DNA of 64,000 nucleotides from Aliidiomarina soli. Its GTDB lineage: Bacteria > Pseudomonadota > Gammaproteobacteria > Enterobacterales > Alteromonadaceae. Of this stretch, positions 8,546-16,239 are shown one piece after another. Position 1 is the stretch's first letter, and each line of letters opens with the position of its first letter. The stretch is from assembly GCF_003986975.1 (NCBI RefSeq), contig NZ_PIPO01000003.1, positions 310,001 through 374,000 of the forward strand. Reading direction: 5' to 3'. The notes beneath the pieces were generated by a model. The model did no database searches, was not told the DNA's origin, and saw nothing but the letters and a program-made list of their open reading frames with translations. Made by a program: the position numbers and the translations under genes.

Positions 8546-8890
8546 TTAACCGCCCAGGCTAACTGCAATAATCCCATAGAGGATAAGGCCGATCAGCAAT
8601 AAATAGACGACACTAAGCAACAGGTTTGCGGCGAACACGGTTAACCATAGTGGTTGGGTAAAGCCATGCTCGCGACGTTGTTCTGCCTTTAATAACTTGA
8701 ATGTTGAAGGCAGTGTCAGGATCATGCTCGTTATGGTCAGGGGAACACAAACCACCACGTAGATCAGTCCAACAAAAAGGGCGGTGTAGGTATTGTTCAC
8801 AACCTCTGGGCTAAACTGACTGCCGACAAGATTAAAGCATAGAGCTGCTGAGAGTGCTGTAATTACACCCCAAACCTGACGTTTTTTCAT
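8546..8890 (-). CDS. Three-helix membrane protein, unknown
   Basis: A 114-aa protein with three hydrophobic helices at about residues 8-25, 38-62 and 86-112. A charged loop (KAEQRREHG) separates the second and third. AGG six bases before the ATG at 8890 supports the start. It is the first of three small membrane-protein genes on the minus strand; their shared features (length, helix number, spacing) suggest a small membrane operon, but no family is recognised. Confidence 0.6.
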   Translation of the reverse strand: MKKRQVWGVITALSAALCFNLVGSQFSPEVVNNTYTALFVGLIYVVVCVPLTITSMILTLPSTFKLLKAEQRREHGFTQPLWLTVFAANLLLSVVYLLLIGLILYGIIAVSLGG

Positions 8891-9040
8891 GGTTGCCTAT
8901 GCCTTTATGGTCTTATAGATACTTATCCTACCTGCTTTTTATAAAATGTTCAGGTAGAAATTGACCAGGCTGGCAGCAATTGCAGAAGGTGTTGTGCCCT
9001 ACACTTTTCGGAAGAGGAGGGCACTAAGTTTATAGATTTA

Positions 9041-9355
9041 TTATGCCGCTTTAGATTCTTTCTTTTTCGCGGCATCGTCGCCGGCGTCAGCGCTGGCATC
9101 GGCTTTCGGGGCTTTCTTTTTAGCTGGTTTTTTCGCGCCAAGGGCGATTAGCAGTTGCTCGCGTTCGCGGGCGAGGAAAAATGCCATGTCCTCTACTTGC
9201 TTCTCGTCGGTGAGGGTTTCACTGCGCTCAAGCAGGGGGAATAGTTCTTCCACCATGTCCAGCATTTTGTCGTGTGCGTCGGCTTCCGACTTACTGTTAA
9301 ATGTCATCTTTTGTTCTCCGTCTCGCACTACTACATATTGCGTAATAACAGCCAT
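9041..9355 (-). CDS. yebG: YebG-family SOS-induced protein
   Basis: A 104-aa protein. The N-terminal half (ITQYVVVRDGEQKMTFNSKSEADAHDKMLD) closely follows E. coli YebG. The C-terminus is a Lys/Ala-rich tail (KKPAKKKAPKAD), longer and more basic than in E. coli. The GAGGA upstream touches a first ATG at 9361 but sits six bases before the ATG at 9355, so 9355 is the start. A LexA box lies about 62 bp upstream. YebG is a DNA-damage-induced protein of unclear biochemical role; the tail suggests nucleic-acid contact. Confidence 0.93.
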   Translation of the reverse strand: MAVITQYVVVRDGEQKMTFNSKSEADAHDKMLDMVEELFPLLERSETLTDEKQVEDMAFFLAREREQLLIALGAKKPAKKKAPKADASADAGDDAAKKKESKAA

Positions 9356-9417
9356 GGGCATTCCTCGTGGTGTGCTATGTATGGATTAAATTTGTTAGCA
9401 CGGTGGTGCTCTTAATG

Positions 9418-9437
9418 TACTGTTTATTTATACAGTT
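9418..9437 (-). promoter_or_regulatory. LexA (SOS) box of yebG
   Basis: TACTGTTTATTTATACAGTT, a CTG-N10-CAG palindrome matching the LexA consensus, 62 bp before the yebG start. It implies SOS induction, as for yebG in E. coli. Confidence 0.93.
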
Positions 9438-9587
9438 ATTTACATTGAGAGGCAACCCCTTCTCAGATCATCGATGGGTTTGTCAGTTTGCAACGGCTAG
9501 CAATGCCCGGCTTAACCCAGCTTTTTTATAACAGCCAGAGATTTAATTTGTTATCGTTAGCAGGACCTATGAATGAAGGTGTCCTGC

Positions 9588-11009
9588 ATGAGAAAGTACG
9601 AATTACTGGCCGCCCAGCTCGCCTCTCAGATTGAGAAAGGGGTATGGTTGCCGGGCGAAAAACTTCCGTCCTTAAGAAAGCAGGCAGAGCAGTCAGGTTA
9701 TAGTTTGATGACTGTGTTGCATGCCTATCAGATGCTTGAATCGCAAGGGGTCTTGGCAGCCCGGGAACGTTCAGGGTATAGCGTGTCGGCTTCGGTATCA
9801 GTACCACAAGGTCGCTCACGCGCTATTCAACCGACTGAAGCGGTTAGTGTGAATGACTTTGTATTTGAAGTGCTGCAGGCATCGCGCAATATTCACACGT
9901 TAAGTCTCGGGTTTGCCTACCCTGATCCGGCGTTATTCCCCAGGCAGCAGCTGAATAAGGCAGTGGCCTCAGCCGCAAAGCAAATATCATTGATGGCCGC
10001 GTTAGATAACCTGCCTCCAGGCAACGAGGCGTTACGGCAACTTATTGCAAAGCGGTATGCAGCGCGTGGCGTTGATATCTCGCCCGATGAAATTGTAATA
10101 ACGGCCGGGGCACTGGAGGCACTCAGTTTGAGCCTTCAGGCAGCAACCAGGCCTGGTGACTGGGTGGTGATTGAAGCGCCAGCGTTTTATGGCGCTATGC
10201 AGACACTGGAGCGGCTTGGACTTAAAGCGGTTTCGGTGGAGGTAGACCCTGAACATGGGCTTGATTTGGCCTCCCTCGAGCGAGCGTTTCAGGCTTATGA
10301 TGTGAAAGCCTGCTGGCTGATGTCCAATTTTCAGAATCCAATTGGGTACTCTCTCAGTAATGATAAGAAATTGCAGCTTGCCCAGCTGTTAGCTAACTAT
10401 CAGGTTGTTTTGATTGAAGACGATGTGTATGGCGAATTGTACGAAGGTGACGTGCCACCCGTGCCAGTAAAGCAGTTTGATTGCAGTGACAATGTGATGC
10501 TGTGTTCTTCGTTTTCTAAGTCGTTGGTGGCTGGATTTCGCTTAGGTTGGGTAGCGGCAGGTTCGCGCGCGTTAGACGTACAGAAACGCCAGTTAATGAG
10601 CACGCTGGCAACCAGCACACCGATTCAGTTGTCTTTGGTTGAATACCTGTCGACAAAGAACTATGAAAAACACCTCAAGACGCTGCGTAAAACACTGGCT
10701 GCGCGGAAGAAGGCGATGCACCAATTTTTAAGCCAGTTGCTTAAGGGAATCGCGACCATTCACTGTCACAGTGGTGGCTATTTTCTATGGCTGGAATTTG
10801 ATAGTCATGTCGACACCACGTCGCTATACCGCGAAGCGCTGGATATGAATATAACAGTAGCGCCCGGTAAGTTGTTTACCTTGAACGATGCATTCAGTCA
10901 CTGCCTGCGTATTAATGCTTCTTTTCAGCTAACAGAATCGAGTAAAGCGTTATTGCAAAAGTTCTTTCAACAGGTCCGTGAGCATGTCAACAGGTCAGCA
11001 CTGAGCTGA
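9588..11009 (+). CDS. MocR-type regulator (GntR DNA-binding + aminotransferase-like domain)
   Basis: A 473-aa protein. The N-terminal winged helix (LASQIEKGVWLPGEKLPSLR, then SLMTVLHAYQMLESQGVL) is of GntR type. A fold-type I aminotransferase-like domain follows, with SNFQNPIGYSLS, IEDDVYGELYEG and the PLP-lysine region SSFSKSLVAGFRLGWVAAG. MocR proteins use PLP and often an amino compound as effector. GAAGG eight bases before the ATG at 9588 favours it over an ATG at 9573. It lies divergent to yebG and ahead of ccoG; its target is not evident, since the usual neighbouring pdx, gab or exporter genes are absent. Confidence 0.92.
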   Translation: MRKYELLAAQLASQIEKGVWLPGEKLPSLRKQAEQSGYSLMTVLHAYQMLESQGVLAARERSGYSVSASVSVPQGRSRAIQPTEAVSVNDFVFEVLQASRNIHTLSLGFAYPDPALFPRQQLNKAVASAAKQISLMAALDNLPPGNEALRQLIAKRYAARGVDISPDEIVITAGALEALSLSLQAATRPGDWVVIEAPAFYGAMQTLERLGLKAVSVEVDPEHGLDLASLERAFQAYDVKACWLMSNFQNPIGYSLSNDKKLQLAQLLANYQVVLIEDDVYGELYEGDVPPVPVKQFDCSDNVMLCSSFSKSLVAGFRLGWVAAGSRALDVQKRQLMSTLATSTPIQLSLVEYLSTKNYEKHLKTLRKTLAARKKAMHQFLSQLLKGIATIHCHSGGYFLWLEFDSHVDTTSLYREALDMNITVAPGKLFTLNDAFSHCLRINASFQLTESSKALLQKFFQQVREHVNRSALS

Positions 11010-11020
11010 TCTGTTTTTTT
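10992..11020 (+). terminator. Probable terminator overlapping the MocR stop codon
   Basis: Stem GGTCAGC / GCTGATC (7 bp, one G-T) with an ACTGA loop, then a short TG and eight T. Confidence 0.65.
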
Positions 11021-11095
11021 TACTGCTGTCTGTACCTATGTCAGGACATAGCAGTCCGTAAACTCCGCCGTATAGTTTGTTGCGGAGTAATTACG

Positions 11096-12454
11096 GTGAG
11101 TTCTAAATTAATTGCAGACAAAGATGTTATTTTTCAGGCCCCGGTGGATGATGGTAAAATCTATATCAGAGAGGAAACCGGTAAGTATCAGCGTATCCGA
11201 CGTTACCTCAACGTGATTCTAGTCCTTCTTTTTATTCTTTTGCCCTTTATTCAATACCATGGTCAGCAGGCCATTTTATTTGATGTTGGCGAGCAAACTC
11301 TGACGCTTTTTTCGATCAAGCTTTTCCCTCAAGATCTGATTATATTCGGCTTGCTGTTCATGCTATCGGCGTTTGCTTTGTTCTTTGTTAGTGTTCGTTA
11401 TGGTCGGGTATGGTGTGGCTTTACCTGCCCGCAAACCGTCTGGAGCCTGCTGTTCAACTGGGTTGAACGGCGCATCGAAGGCACTCACAACCAAAGCCGG
11501 GCATTGGATAAAGCGCCCTGGCGACCCGAAAAAATTATCAAAAAGAGTGCGAAGCATGCACTTTGGCTCGCCATTTCGCTCATCACTGCACTGACTTTTA
11601 TGTCGTATTTTGTGCCGCTAAGGCAGTTATATAGTGACTTTTTTACCTTATCCAGCTCTGCTCTGGTGATGGGGTGGGTGATGACGCTGGCTGTTTGCAC
11701 TTATCTCAATGCCGGCTGGATGCGGGAAAAAATGTGCCAGCATATGTGTCCATATTCACGTTTCCAGTCCGCTATGTTTGATGCCAGTACAAAAGTGGTC
11801 ACCTACGATGCCACCCGCGGCGAAAACCGAGGCCCAAGAAAACGTGGACAAGCGGTAGCAAACCTTGGCGATTGCGTTGATTGCAAGTTATGTGTGCAGG
11901 TCTGCCCCGCTGGTATCGATATCAGAGATGGTCTGCAGTACGAATGCATTAACTGCGGTTTGTGCGTCGATGCCTGCAATAAAGTCATGGATAAGTTTGG
12001 TTACGCAAAAGAGTTGATCGGTTTCCGCGGTGAGAAAGCGGCGTCAAGCCGAGGGATCGGACAGTGGTTATATGGAGTTGCTTCAGTTGTCATGCTTGCA
12101 GGGATCGTCCTTTGGGCAACAACCTGGCAAAGCTTTGAAGTTGGGGTGATACGAGATCGCCAGTCTTTATATCGGATTAATAACGACGGGATGGTTGAAA
12201 ACACCTACACCTTGACCTTGCTGAATAAATCCAGCTATACGAAAACCTTCGACTTAACCGTTGCAGGATTGGAAGGGGCTACCCTGTCTGAGGCTGGTAC
12301 TTTTACTGTTGAACCCGGGGAAAAGCGCAATTTTGTGCTGACGTTGACGGTTGACGACGAACCCGAAGCGAAAGTCTCCAATTTTGATTTTATCTTTGAA
12401 GTAAAGCAGTCAAAGGAAGTGGTAACCCACGAAAGCATGTTCTACTCAGGTTAG
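11096..12454 (+). CDS. ccoG: Cytochrome c oxidase accessory protein CcoG (FixG/RdxA)
   Basis: A 452-aa inner-membrane ferredoxin-like protein. It has an early helix (VILVLLFILLPFI), the CGFTCPQTVWSLLFNW segment, further helices, then two 4Fe-4S clusters (CVDCKLCVQVCPAGID and CINCGLCVDACNKVMD), a last helix and a periplasmic Ig-like domain (YTLTLLNKSSYTKTF). CcoG is a cupric reductase needed to metallate cbb3-type cytochrome oxidase. It normally sits beside ccoNOPQ or ccoS/I; here it stands alone between a MocR regulator and a peptidase. The start is a GTG at 11096 behind GCGGAG. No FNR site was recognised upstream. Confidence 0.95.
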   Translation: MSSKLIADKDVIFQAPVDDGKIYIREETGKYQRIRRYLNVILVLLFILLPFIQYHGQQAILFDVGEQTLTLFSIKLFPQDLIIFGLLFMLSAFALFFVSVRYGRVWCGFTCPQTVWSLLFNWVERRIEGTHNQSRALDKAPWRPEKIIKKSAKHALWLAISLITALTFMSYFVPLRQLYSDFFTLSSSALVMGWVMTLAVCTYLNAGWMREKMCQHMCPYSRFQSAMFDASTKVVTYDATRGENRGPRKRGQAVANLGDCVDCKLCVQVCPAGIDIRDGLQYECINCGLCVDACNKVMDKFGYAKELIGFRGEKAASSRGIGQWLYGVASVVMLAGIVLWATTWQSFEVGVIRDRQSLYRINNDGMVENTYTLTLLNKSSYTKTFDLTVAGLEGATLSEAGTFTVEPGEKRNFVLTLTVDDEPEAKVSNFDFIFEVKQSKEVVTHESMFYSG

Positions 12455-12525
12455 GGGTCGCTAACGCCTGACACGTGAAGTTTATAAATCATAGACTTCC
12501 TGACTCTGATATGGGATAAGCACCT

Positions 12526-12541
12526 AGACGTTTAGACGTCT
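12526..12541 (+). promoter_or_regulatory. Tandem MetJ-box-like operator
   Basis: AGACGTTT AGACGTCT: two adjoining 8-mers, the first one base off and the second identical to the MetJ consensus AGACGTCT, 34 bp before the M14 peptidase-like gene. MetJ binds two or more tandem met boxes with S-adenosylmethionine as corepressor. Confidence 0.72.
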
Positions 12542-12575
12542 AAATTAAAATTCTAATTCCATAATAGGTTCAGAC

Positions 12576-15266
12576 ATGCAACGAAAGCGTATTTATCAGG
12601 CATTGGCGGCCAGCATTTTGCTGGTCTTTGGTGGCGTTACTGCCGCTGATTCAGGTGTCCCGCAGTGGGCAAACACAGAATACGACGAGACGCCCACAGT
12701 TGAGGACGTTTTGGGGTATCCGGCGGCCTCGCGGATTAGCTCCCCTGAGCAGATCTCCACTTATTTTGAGGCGCTGGCGCAGGCGCACCCAGAGCGTATT
12801 CGGTTAGTTGACTATGGCGAAACCTGGCAGGGGCGGCGCTTGTTCTATGCGGTCATTTCATCGCCTGAGAACCTGGCAAACTTATCTCAGCATCAGGCTT
12901 CAATGGCGGCATTGGCGGACCCGCGCGAGACAAACCAACGCGAGGCTGACGACCTGATTGCTGAGCTACCGGGCAGTATCTGGATTGGCGCGAGCGTGCA
13001 TGGCAACGAAATTTCACCCGCGGAATCGACGCTGGTGACTGCCTGGCACTTACTCGCCAGTGAGCACGAGGATACGCAAAATTTGCTGGATAACACGCTG
13101 ATCTACATCGATCCGCTGCAAAACCCAGACGGCCGCGCTCGTTTTGTTAGTCGTTACTATGCCACAGTCGGACTTGAACACTCGTCTGACCGTTTGTCCG
13201 CAGAGCAGAACGAACCCTGGCCGAATGGGCGCACTAACCATTACCTGTTTGATATGAACCGTGACTGGTTTGCCTTAACTCAGCCTGAATCACGGGGGCG
13301 GGTGGCGGCGTTTCAGCAGGCTCGGCCTTTGTACTTTATAGATTCCCACGAAATGGGTGGCGATCAGAGTTACTTTTTTGCGCCTTCTGCTGAGCCGCTG
13401 AATCCGCTAGTCACTCAGGCCCAGCGTGACGGCCTGGTGGCGCTGGGAAAGAACAACGCACGTCGGTTCGATGAGTTTGGTTTTGATTACTTTACCGCTG
13501 AAATTTTTGACCTTTTCTACCCGGGATACGGCGGGAACTGGCCCAATTTCTCCGGTGCTATGGCATCAACCTATGAAATGGGATCGGCCCGTGGGCACCA
13601 TTTTTTGCAAAGCAGTGGCGACATTCTGACCTTTGCAGATGGAGTACAGCGCAATTTTGTTGCCTTTATGGCCAGTATCGAGACGGTTGCCGAGAATCGC
13701 GAGCAACTGCTGCAGAATTTCTACGCCTTTCGCCAGCAGGGTATTGAGCAGGGTTCACAGCGCGGTCAAACCCGCAGTTATATTTTGCCGAATCAGCGTG
13801 ACGCCGCAGGCCACCGCCGGTTAGCGGCAATTCTGTCCGAGCAGGGCGTTGAGGTGCGACAGACCACCAGTAGTTTCAGAGCCTGCGGTGAGCAGTATGA
13901 GGCGGGCGCTTATGTGGTGGGTCTGGCTCAGCCGAGTCATTCTCTGGTTCGTGCGTTACTCGACCCGGAAGTCCCGCTGGCAGACGACTTTTTAGCCGAA
14001 CAGGAGCGCCGGCGGAGCAATAACTTGCGGGATCAAATTTATGACGTGACAGCCTGGTCGTTACCGCATTTATTTAACCTGGATTTGGTTGCGTGTCAGC
14101 AGGTGGTGGATGTTGCCAGCGAGCGGGTGGATAGCGAACGTGTCTTACCAGGGTATATTGCTGAAGGCGATGCCAATTATGGGTATGTGGTGCGTTGGGG
14201 CGATATGAATAGCGCACGCCTGTTAACTGCAGCGCTTCGTGAAGGTTTGCGCATCCGCAGTGCGGACAGTGCATTCACCCACGAAGACGGGCGGGAGTTC
14301 GCTGCCGGCAGTTTTGTCTTGCCACGCCAGGGTAACCCTGATGATTTAACGCAGTTGCTCGCGACGCTAAGCACGCAAACCGGCGCTATTGTTGAGCCTT
14401 TAGCGAATAGTTGGATAGAGCAGGGGCCGAGCATAGGGTCAGGTAATTTTAAACCGGTGCAGGCACCAAACATTGCGCTGTTATGGGACGAACCGTCGAG
14501 TGTCTTAAGTGCTGGTAGTACGCGGTATATTATTGAACGGGAGTTTCATTACCCGGTGACTGCCATTCGTCCGGCGCAACTGCGGGCAGCGGATTTAAGT
14601 CGCTATCAGGTGTTGATACTGCCGGCCAGCGCTCAGCCAGGTGCGTACGAGCAGGCCCTGGGTGAACAGGGGCGGGAGAATTTACGTGGCTGGGTAGCGC
14701 GGGGTGGCGTGTTGATTACCCTGGGCAATGCCACCGGTTTTGCCGTGGCAGGTGAGACGCCGTTACTGGCCAGTGCGCTTGAGCAAAAGGCGACGGATGC
14801 TGAGACAGCCGAACCGCGTGAAGGGAGTTCAGTGCAAGGAACCGTCATTAGCGACGCGAAAACGCATCAGTCATACCTACGTAACCCGCAGGCGCAACCC
14901 GACTGGGTGCCCGGTATTATCGCCCGGACACAGGTTGATCAGGAACACTGGCTTACGGCGGGCGTGCCGGAGCAGCTGTACACCAACTACATCGGTAATG
15001 AGATCTACACCCCGCTGCGTATTTCAGATGGGCGTAACCTGGTCAATTTTGCTGCTCCAAAAGACCTGGTGGCAAGCGGTTATCTATGGCAGGACAACCG
15101 CCATCAGATTGCCTACAAACCTTACGTGATGGTGCAACCGCATGAGCGCGGTCTGGTGATTAGCTTTACTCAAGAGCCAAATTTACGCGGCTACCAACAT
15201 GGTCAGTTTGTACTGTTGTGGAATGCAATCTTCCGTGGGGCCTCTCAGGCGACGCCGCTGCGCTGA
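12576..15266 (+). CDS. Secreted M14-family zinc carboxypeptidase-like protein
   Basis: An 896-aa protein with a signal peptide (IYQALAASILLVFGG, cleavage near TAADS). The M14 fold is shown by SVHGNEISPAES (zinc ligands His142 and Glu145), DPLQNPDGRARF, FDMNRDWF (substrate-binding Asn-Arg), DSHEMGGD (zinc ligand His258) and STYEMGSARG (candidate catalytic Glu334). The second half (from about 560) looks like the glutamine-amidotransferase-like C-terminal domain found in this long M14 subfamily (NIALLWDEPSSVLSAGSTRY, GVLITLGNATGF). It probably trims peptides in the periplasm. It carries its own MetJ-like operator, suggesting methionine-controlled peptide use. Its 3' end overlaps the convergent DUF421 gene by 22 bp. 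Confidence 0.9.
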   Translation: MQRKRIYQALAASILLVFGGVTAADSGVPQWANTEYDETPTVEDVLGYPAASRISSPEQISTYFEALAQAHPERIRLVDYGETWQGRRLFYAVISSPENLANLSQHQASMAALADPRETNQREADDLIAELPGSIWIGASVHGNEISPAESTLVTAWHLLASEHEDTQNLLDNTLIYIDPLQNPDGRARFVSRYYATVGLEHSSDRLSAEQNEPWPNGRTNHYLFDMNRDWFALTQPESRGRVAAFQQARPLYFIDSHEMGGDQSYFFAPSAEPLNPLVTQAQRDGLVALGKNNARRFDEFGFDYFTAEIFDLFYPGYGGNWPNFSGAMASTYEMGSARGHHFLQSSGDILTFADGVQRNFVAFMASIETVAENREQLLQNFYAFRQQGIEQGSQRGQTRSYILPNQRDAAGHRRLAAILSEQGVEVRQTTSSFRACGEQYEAGAYVVGLAQPSHSLVRALLDPEVPLADDFLAEQERRRSNNLRDQIYDVTAWSLPHLFNLDLVACQQVVDVASERVDSERVLPGYIAEGDANYGYVVRWGDMNSARLLTAALREGLRIRSADSAFTHEDGREFAAGSFVLPRQGNPDDLTQLLATLSTQTGAIVEPLANSWIEQGPSIGSGNFKPVQAPNIALLWDEPSSVLSAGSTRYIIEREFHYPVTAIRPAQLRAADLSRYQVLILPASAQPGAYEQALGEQGRENLRGWVARGGVLITLGNATGFAVAGETPLLASALEQKATDAETAEPREGSSVQGTVISDAKTHQSYLRNPQAQPDWVPGIIARTQVDQEHWLTAGVPEQLYTNYIGNEIYTPLRISDGRNLVNFAAPKDLVASGYLWQDNRHQIAYKPYVMVQPHERGLVISFTQEPNLRGYQHGQFVLLWNAIFRGASQATPLR

Positions 15267-15760
15267 TCCTGCAAGTTGTTTTCGGCCCCTTTGCGGATAA
15301 CATTGAATGAGCCGTCGGTGCCAAGGACAACAGCACCGACATCTTCGATGGATGCCTGGCCAGCTGTTCGAACGGCAGCCATCACGTCGTCTTTGGTCAC
15401 GCGCTCGCGGTGCATGGTTTTTTCTAAGTAGTTGCCTTGGTACGCCAGCAGGCTGGGCTCGGCGGCAATAACCTTGCGTACCCAGCGAGCGCGTACACTC
15501 GACCAGGTGACAATAAATTGCAATGCTATCAATAAAGCCAGGGCGAAGGCGCCCTGTGCCAGCGAGACATCTTTACTCAACAAAATCGTGGCCAGAGTAG
15601 AGCCAAGGGCGACGGTCACAACCCAGTCGAAGGCGTTCATTTTGGATAAGGTGCGTTTGCCGGCGATTCGCAGAAACAGCACCAGCGCGCAGTAGGCAAG
15701 TACACCAACGACGAGTGTTCGGAGTAAACTTTCCCAGCCGTCAAAAAACATCTCACTCAT
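15245..15760 (-). CDS. DUF421 (YetF-type) membrane protein
   Basis: A 171-aa protein with three N-terminal membrane helices (LVVGVLAYCALVLFLRIAGK; WVVTVALGSTLATILL; GAFALALLIALQFIVTW) followed by a soluble YetF-like domain (LLAYQGNYLEKTMHRERVTK, VGAVVLGTDGSFNVI). GKRTLSKMNAFDWVVTVALG is the family's hallmark. Function is unknown; relatives occur in spore and stress settings. Its ATG shares one base with the stop of the upstream ybiI-like gene (TGATG), so the two are translationally coupled, and its 3' end overlaps the M14 gene tail to tail. Confidence 0.9.
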   Translation of the reverse strand: MSEMFFDGWESLLRTLVVGVLAYCALVLFLRIAGKRTLSKMNAFDWVVTVALGSTLATILLSKDVSLAQGAFALALLIALQFIVTWSSVRARWVRKVIAAEPSLLAYQGNYLEKTMHRERVTKDDVMAAVRTAGQASIEDVGAVVLGTDGSFNVIRKGAENNLQDQRSGVA

Positions 15761-16026
15761 CAGCGCAACTGACTATCTTTACTACCGCGGCGGTTAAACG
15801 ACGATGAGGCTTTATTGTCTTTGTCGAGCGCGGTCTGGCACTCAATGCATAGCCGCACGCCAGGCAAAGCCTCGCGCCGGGCCTGAGGAATGGGCTCGTC
15901 GCATTCAGCACAATAATGCAGGCTCTCGCCCGCCGGTATCTGACTACGTGCCTGCTTTACACTGTCTTCTGTGCTTGCATCAATTTGATCCTGTACTGCC
16001 CCATCGCGTGACCATCCGCCAGCCAT
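15760..16026 (-). CDS. ybiI: DksA/TraR-type C4 zinc-finger protein, YbiI-like
   Basis: An 88-aa protein, the same length as E. coli YbiI, with the same start (MAGGWSRDGAVQDQI), the zinc finger CAECDEPIPQARREALPGVR then LCIEC, and the same ending NRRGSKDSQLR. Members resemble the zinc finger of DksA and may act on RNA polymerase or translation; the exact role is unknown. It is the first gene of a two-gene unit with the DUF421 protein. Confidence 0.93.
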   Translation of the reverse strand: MAGGWSRDGAVQDQIDASTEDSVKQARSQIPAGESLHYCAECDEPIPQARREALPGVRLCIECQTALDKDNKASSSFNRRGSKDSQLR

Positions 16027-16161
16027 GTCAAACCTCCACTTACTGTGTTACTTAAGGCGCGTTAATATTATAAGTGTAGCTTAAAGTACCCAATGACTGG
16101 TGAACCTGTCACTAGACGGAGCGTGACACAGACGTTAGTCGGGGAATGGAGGGGGAAGGAG

Positions 16162-16190
16162 TAGTCATTAAAATGTCATGTTAGTGACAT
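16162..16190 (+). promoter_or_regulatory. Pho-box-like triple repeat
   Basis: Three 7-mers separated by 4 bp: TAGTCAT (16162), ATGTCAT (16173), GTGACAT (16184), an exact 11-bp period as in PhoB sites (consensus CTGTCAT). It ends 50 bp before the phosphatase start. The last two units also read as a palindrome (ATGTCA-N6-TGACAT). Confidence 0.7.
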
Positions 16191-16239
16191 ATATGATGCG
16201 TAGGCTACTTGGTTTTGTTAATTCATATACGAGATAACT

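Noticed and set aside
4860-9000. Possible att-type duplication of the ssrA 3' end marking an island
   Set aside because: The 3' terminal ssrA sequence was looked for by eye downstream and no second copy was found. No integrase gene is present.
8950-9141. Basic 63-aa minus-strand frame over the yebG 3' end
   Set aside because: Out-of-frame reading of the Lys/Ala-rich yebG tail.
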